Assembly: GCA_022567815.1 (NCBI GenBank)
Contig: JADFGI010000027.1
Span: 1-15,001, forward strand
Direction: 5' to 3'
Source: Nitrospinota bacterium
Lineage (GTDB): Bacteria; Nitrospinota; Nitrospinia; Nitrospinales; VA-1
DNA length: 15,001 nucleotides
This document shows positions 14,332-15,001 of this stretch, piece by piece (the stretch's first letter is position 1; every line of letters begins with the position of its first letter). The translations under genes and the position numbers were made by a program. Below the pieces are notes generated by a model. It was given only the letters and a program-made list of their open reading frames with translations. It was not told the DNA's origin and made no database searches.

Positions 14332-14382
14332 CTGGGTGAGGGGCCGGATGAAACCACAGATGAATACGGAGGAATACAAATC

Positions 14383-14787
14383 ATGAACTGGATTTCATTA
14401 GGCGCGGGATTTGGCGGATTGAGCGTCCTGCTCGGCGCTTTCGGTGCTCATTCGTTGAAGGACCATCTGACCGAACAGAAAATCGCAACCTTCCAAACCG
14501 GCACCCAATACATGGGGTATCACGGATTGGCGCTCATTTTGGTCGGCATCCTCGTTCTGAATTTTGGGGAACCGGGCCAGCAGAGATTGAAGAAAGTGGG
14601 CATCTTTTTCACCACGGGGATTTTTCTTTTTTCCGGCAGTCTCTATGCGTTGGCCTTCGATGGACCCCGCTTTTTTGGACCGGTCACGCCATTCGGTGGC
14701 CTCTTCTTCATGATCGGCTGGTTCACCCTTGCGGTGGTCATCGCCAAATTGCTAAAAACCAGAAATAAAAACCAAACATTGTTTTAA
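14383..14787 (+). CDS. DUF423-family small membrane protein
   Basis: A 134-residue protein with four predicted membrane helices (about 4-24, 46-61, 72-92 and 103-124). It has the DUF423 hallmarks GAFGAHSLKDHL (18-29), FQTGTQYMGYHGLAL (37-51), a GSLYALAFDGPRFFGPVTPFGG segment (85-106) and a GW in the last helix. The function of this family (Escherichia coli YgdD, Bacillus YwdK) is not established; no signal peptide beyond helix 1 is seen. The start is ATG 14383 with GGAGG 10 bases upstream (14368-14372). That site lies inside the GAATAC direct repeat (14362-14367, 14372-14377), so repeat-like sequence supplies its ribosome binding site. It is flanked on both sides by repeat-like sequence. Confidence 0.9.
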   Translation: MNWISLGAGFGGLSVLLGAFGAHSLKDHLTEQKIATFQTGTQYMGYHGLALILVGILVLNFGEPGQQRLKKVGIFFTTGIFLFSGSLYALAFDGPRFFGPVTPFGGLFFMIGWFTLAVVIAKLLKTRNKNQTLF

Positions 14788-14811
14788 CCGCAACACCCAC
14801 ATGGTGACGAT

Positions 14812-14828
14812 GCAAAGATCGCAAAGAG
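14812..14828. repeat. Direct repeat GCAAAGA, period 9
   Basis: GCAAAGATC (14812-14820) is followed directly by GCAAAGAG (14821-14828). It resembles the widespread 'CGCAAAGACGCAAAG' intergenic sequences of environmental bacteria, and lies 24 bases after the DUF423 stop. Confidence 0.4.
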
Positions 14829-14861
14829 TTTATCTAATAGTTAATTCTCCAACGTGGCGGA

Positions 14862-14885
14862 ATAATGTCCGCTGGCGGACATTAT
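14862..14885. repeat. Perfect 11-bp inverted repeat with 2-base spacer
   Basis: ATAATGTCCGC (14862-14872) and GCGGACATTAT (14875-14885) are exact reverse complements separated by TG. Neither strand has a T-run after it, so it is not an ordinary terminator. It could be an operator-like site, a repeat-element tip, or chance structure in a broken coding region (see the minus-strand entry). Confidence 0.6.
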
Positions 14886-14931
14886 AAAAACGGTCTTGAA
14901 TTTCCTCAAGGAGTTCTGAGGATAAGAGATT

Positions 14932-15001
14932 TTATTCCGCGTCTTTTATTTCCTCAAAATTTAAATGTGAATTTTCAGATTTCAGGAAACGGTCAATCTC
15001 C
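14932..15001 (-). CDS. Possible C-terminal end of an unidentified minus-strand gene (cut by window edge)
   Basis: From 15000 down to TAA at 14932-14934 the minus strand has 22 open codons reading EIDRFLKSENSHLNFEEIKDAE, a charged, protein-like sequence. The same frame continues past this TAA for 33 codons (NLLSSELLEEIQDRFYNVRQ and on to LTIR) to a TAA at 14830-14832, again protein-like. The gene may end at 14932, or the stop may be a nonsense change in a longer gene. I do not recognise the protein. The evidence is only composition over a short span. Confidence 0.3.
   Translation of the reverse strand, partial: EIDRFLKSENSHLNFEEIKDAE

Noticed and set aside
14191..14379. 62-codon minus-strand frame (LTQPSPLTRGEG..)
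   Set aside because: Typical false ORF over a dispersed palindromic repeat.

Overview
The window is an ordinary core-genome stretch of a bacterium, made of housekeeping genes with moderate, balanced base composition. Three things suggest a Gram-negative environmental lineage, with Nitrospinota or Nitrospirota as my low-confidence guess: a complete, uninterrupted F1Fo-ATP synthase operon led by an AtpZ-type gene; a small di-cluster ferredoxin with stretched cysteine spacing; and a TatD nuclease fused to a radical SAM domain. No phage, transposase, CRISPR array, tRNA or rRNA was seen.

Layout. (1) 1-758, plus strand: C-terminal third of uvrA, cut by the window edge. (2) 797-7518, minus strand: the whole ATP synthase operon in transcription order atpZ, atpB (a), atpE (c), atpF (b), atpH (delta), atpA (alpha), atpG (gamma), atpD (beta), atpC (epsilon). 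It converges on uvrA across a 38-base gap. A candidate promoter lies at 7563-7591. (3) 7657-7983, minus strand: a ferredoxin gene with its own candidate promoter, just upstream of the atp operon. (4) 7984-8496: about 510 bases between divergent units, holding promoters and short inverted repeats. (5) 8497-14098, plus strand: holB, ricT, metG, tatD-radical SAM, a gene set that in Bacillus also lies in one neighbourhood (holB-yaaT-metS-yabD). metG is split by a one-base frameshift near 11892. A hairpin-dense element and a metG promoter lie between ricT and metG. (6) 14099-14382: dispersed-repeat material. (7) 14383-14787: a small DUF423 membrane protein. (8) 14788-15001: more repeat-like sequence and the probable C-terminal end of a minus-strand gene running off the window.

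The main cellular jobs are ATP synthesis by a probably proton-driven enzyme, electron transfer by ferredoxin, replication clamp loading, methionyl-tRNA charging and nucleotide excision repair. The most rewarding points are these: strong Shine-Dalgarno sites occur only before the multi-copy ATP synthase subunits; metG carries a frameshift and may be leaderless; TatD is fused to radical SAM; two adjacent hairpins before metG show compensatory base changes; and short dispersed repeats surround the DUF423 gene.
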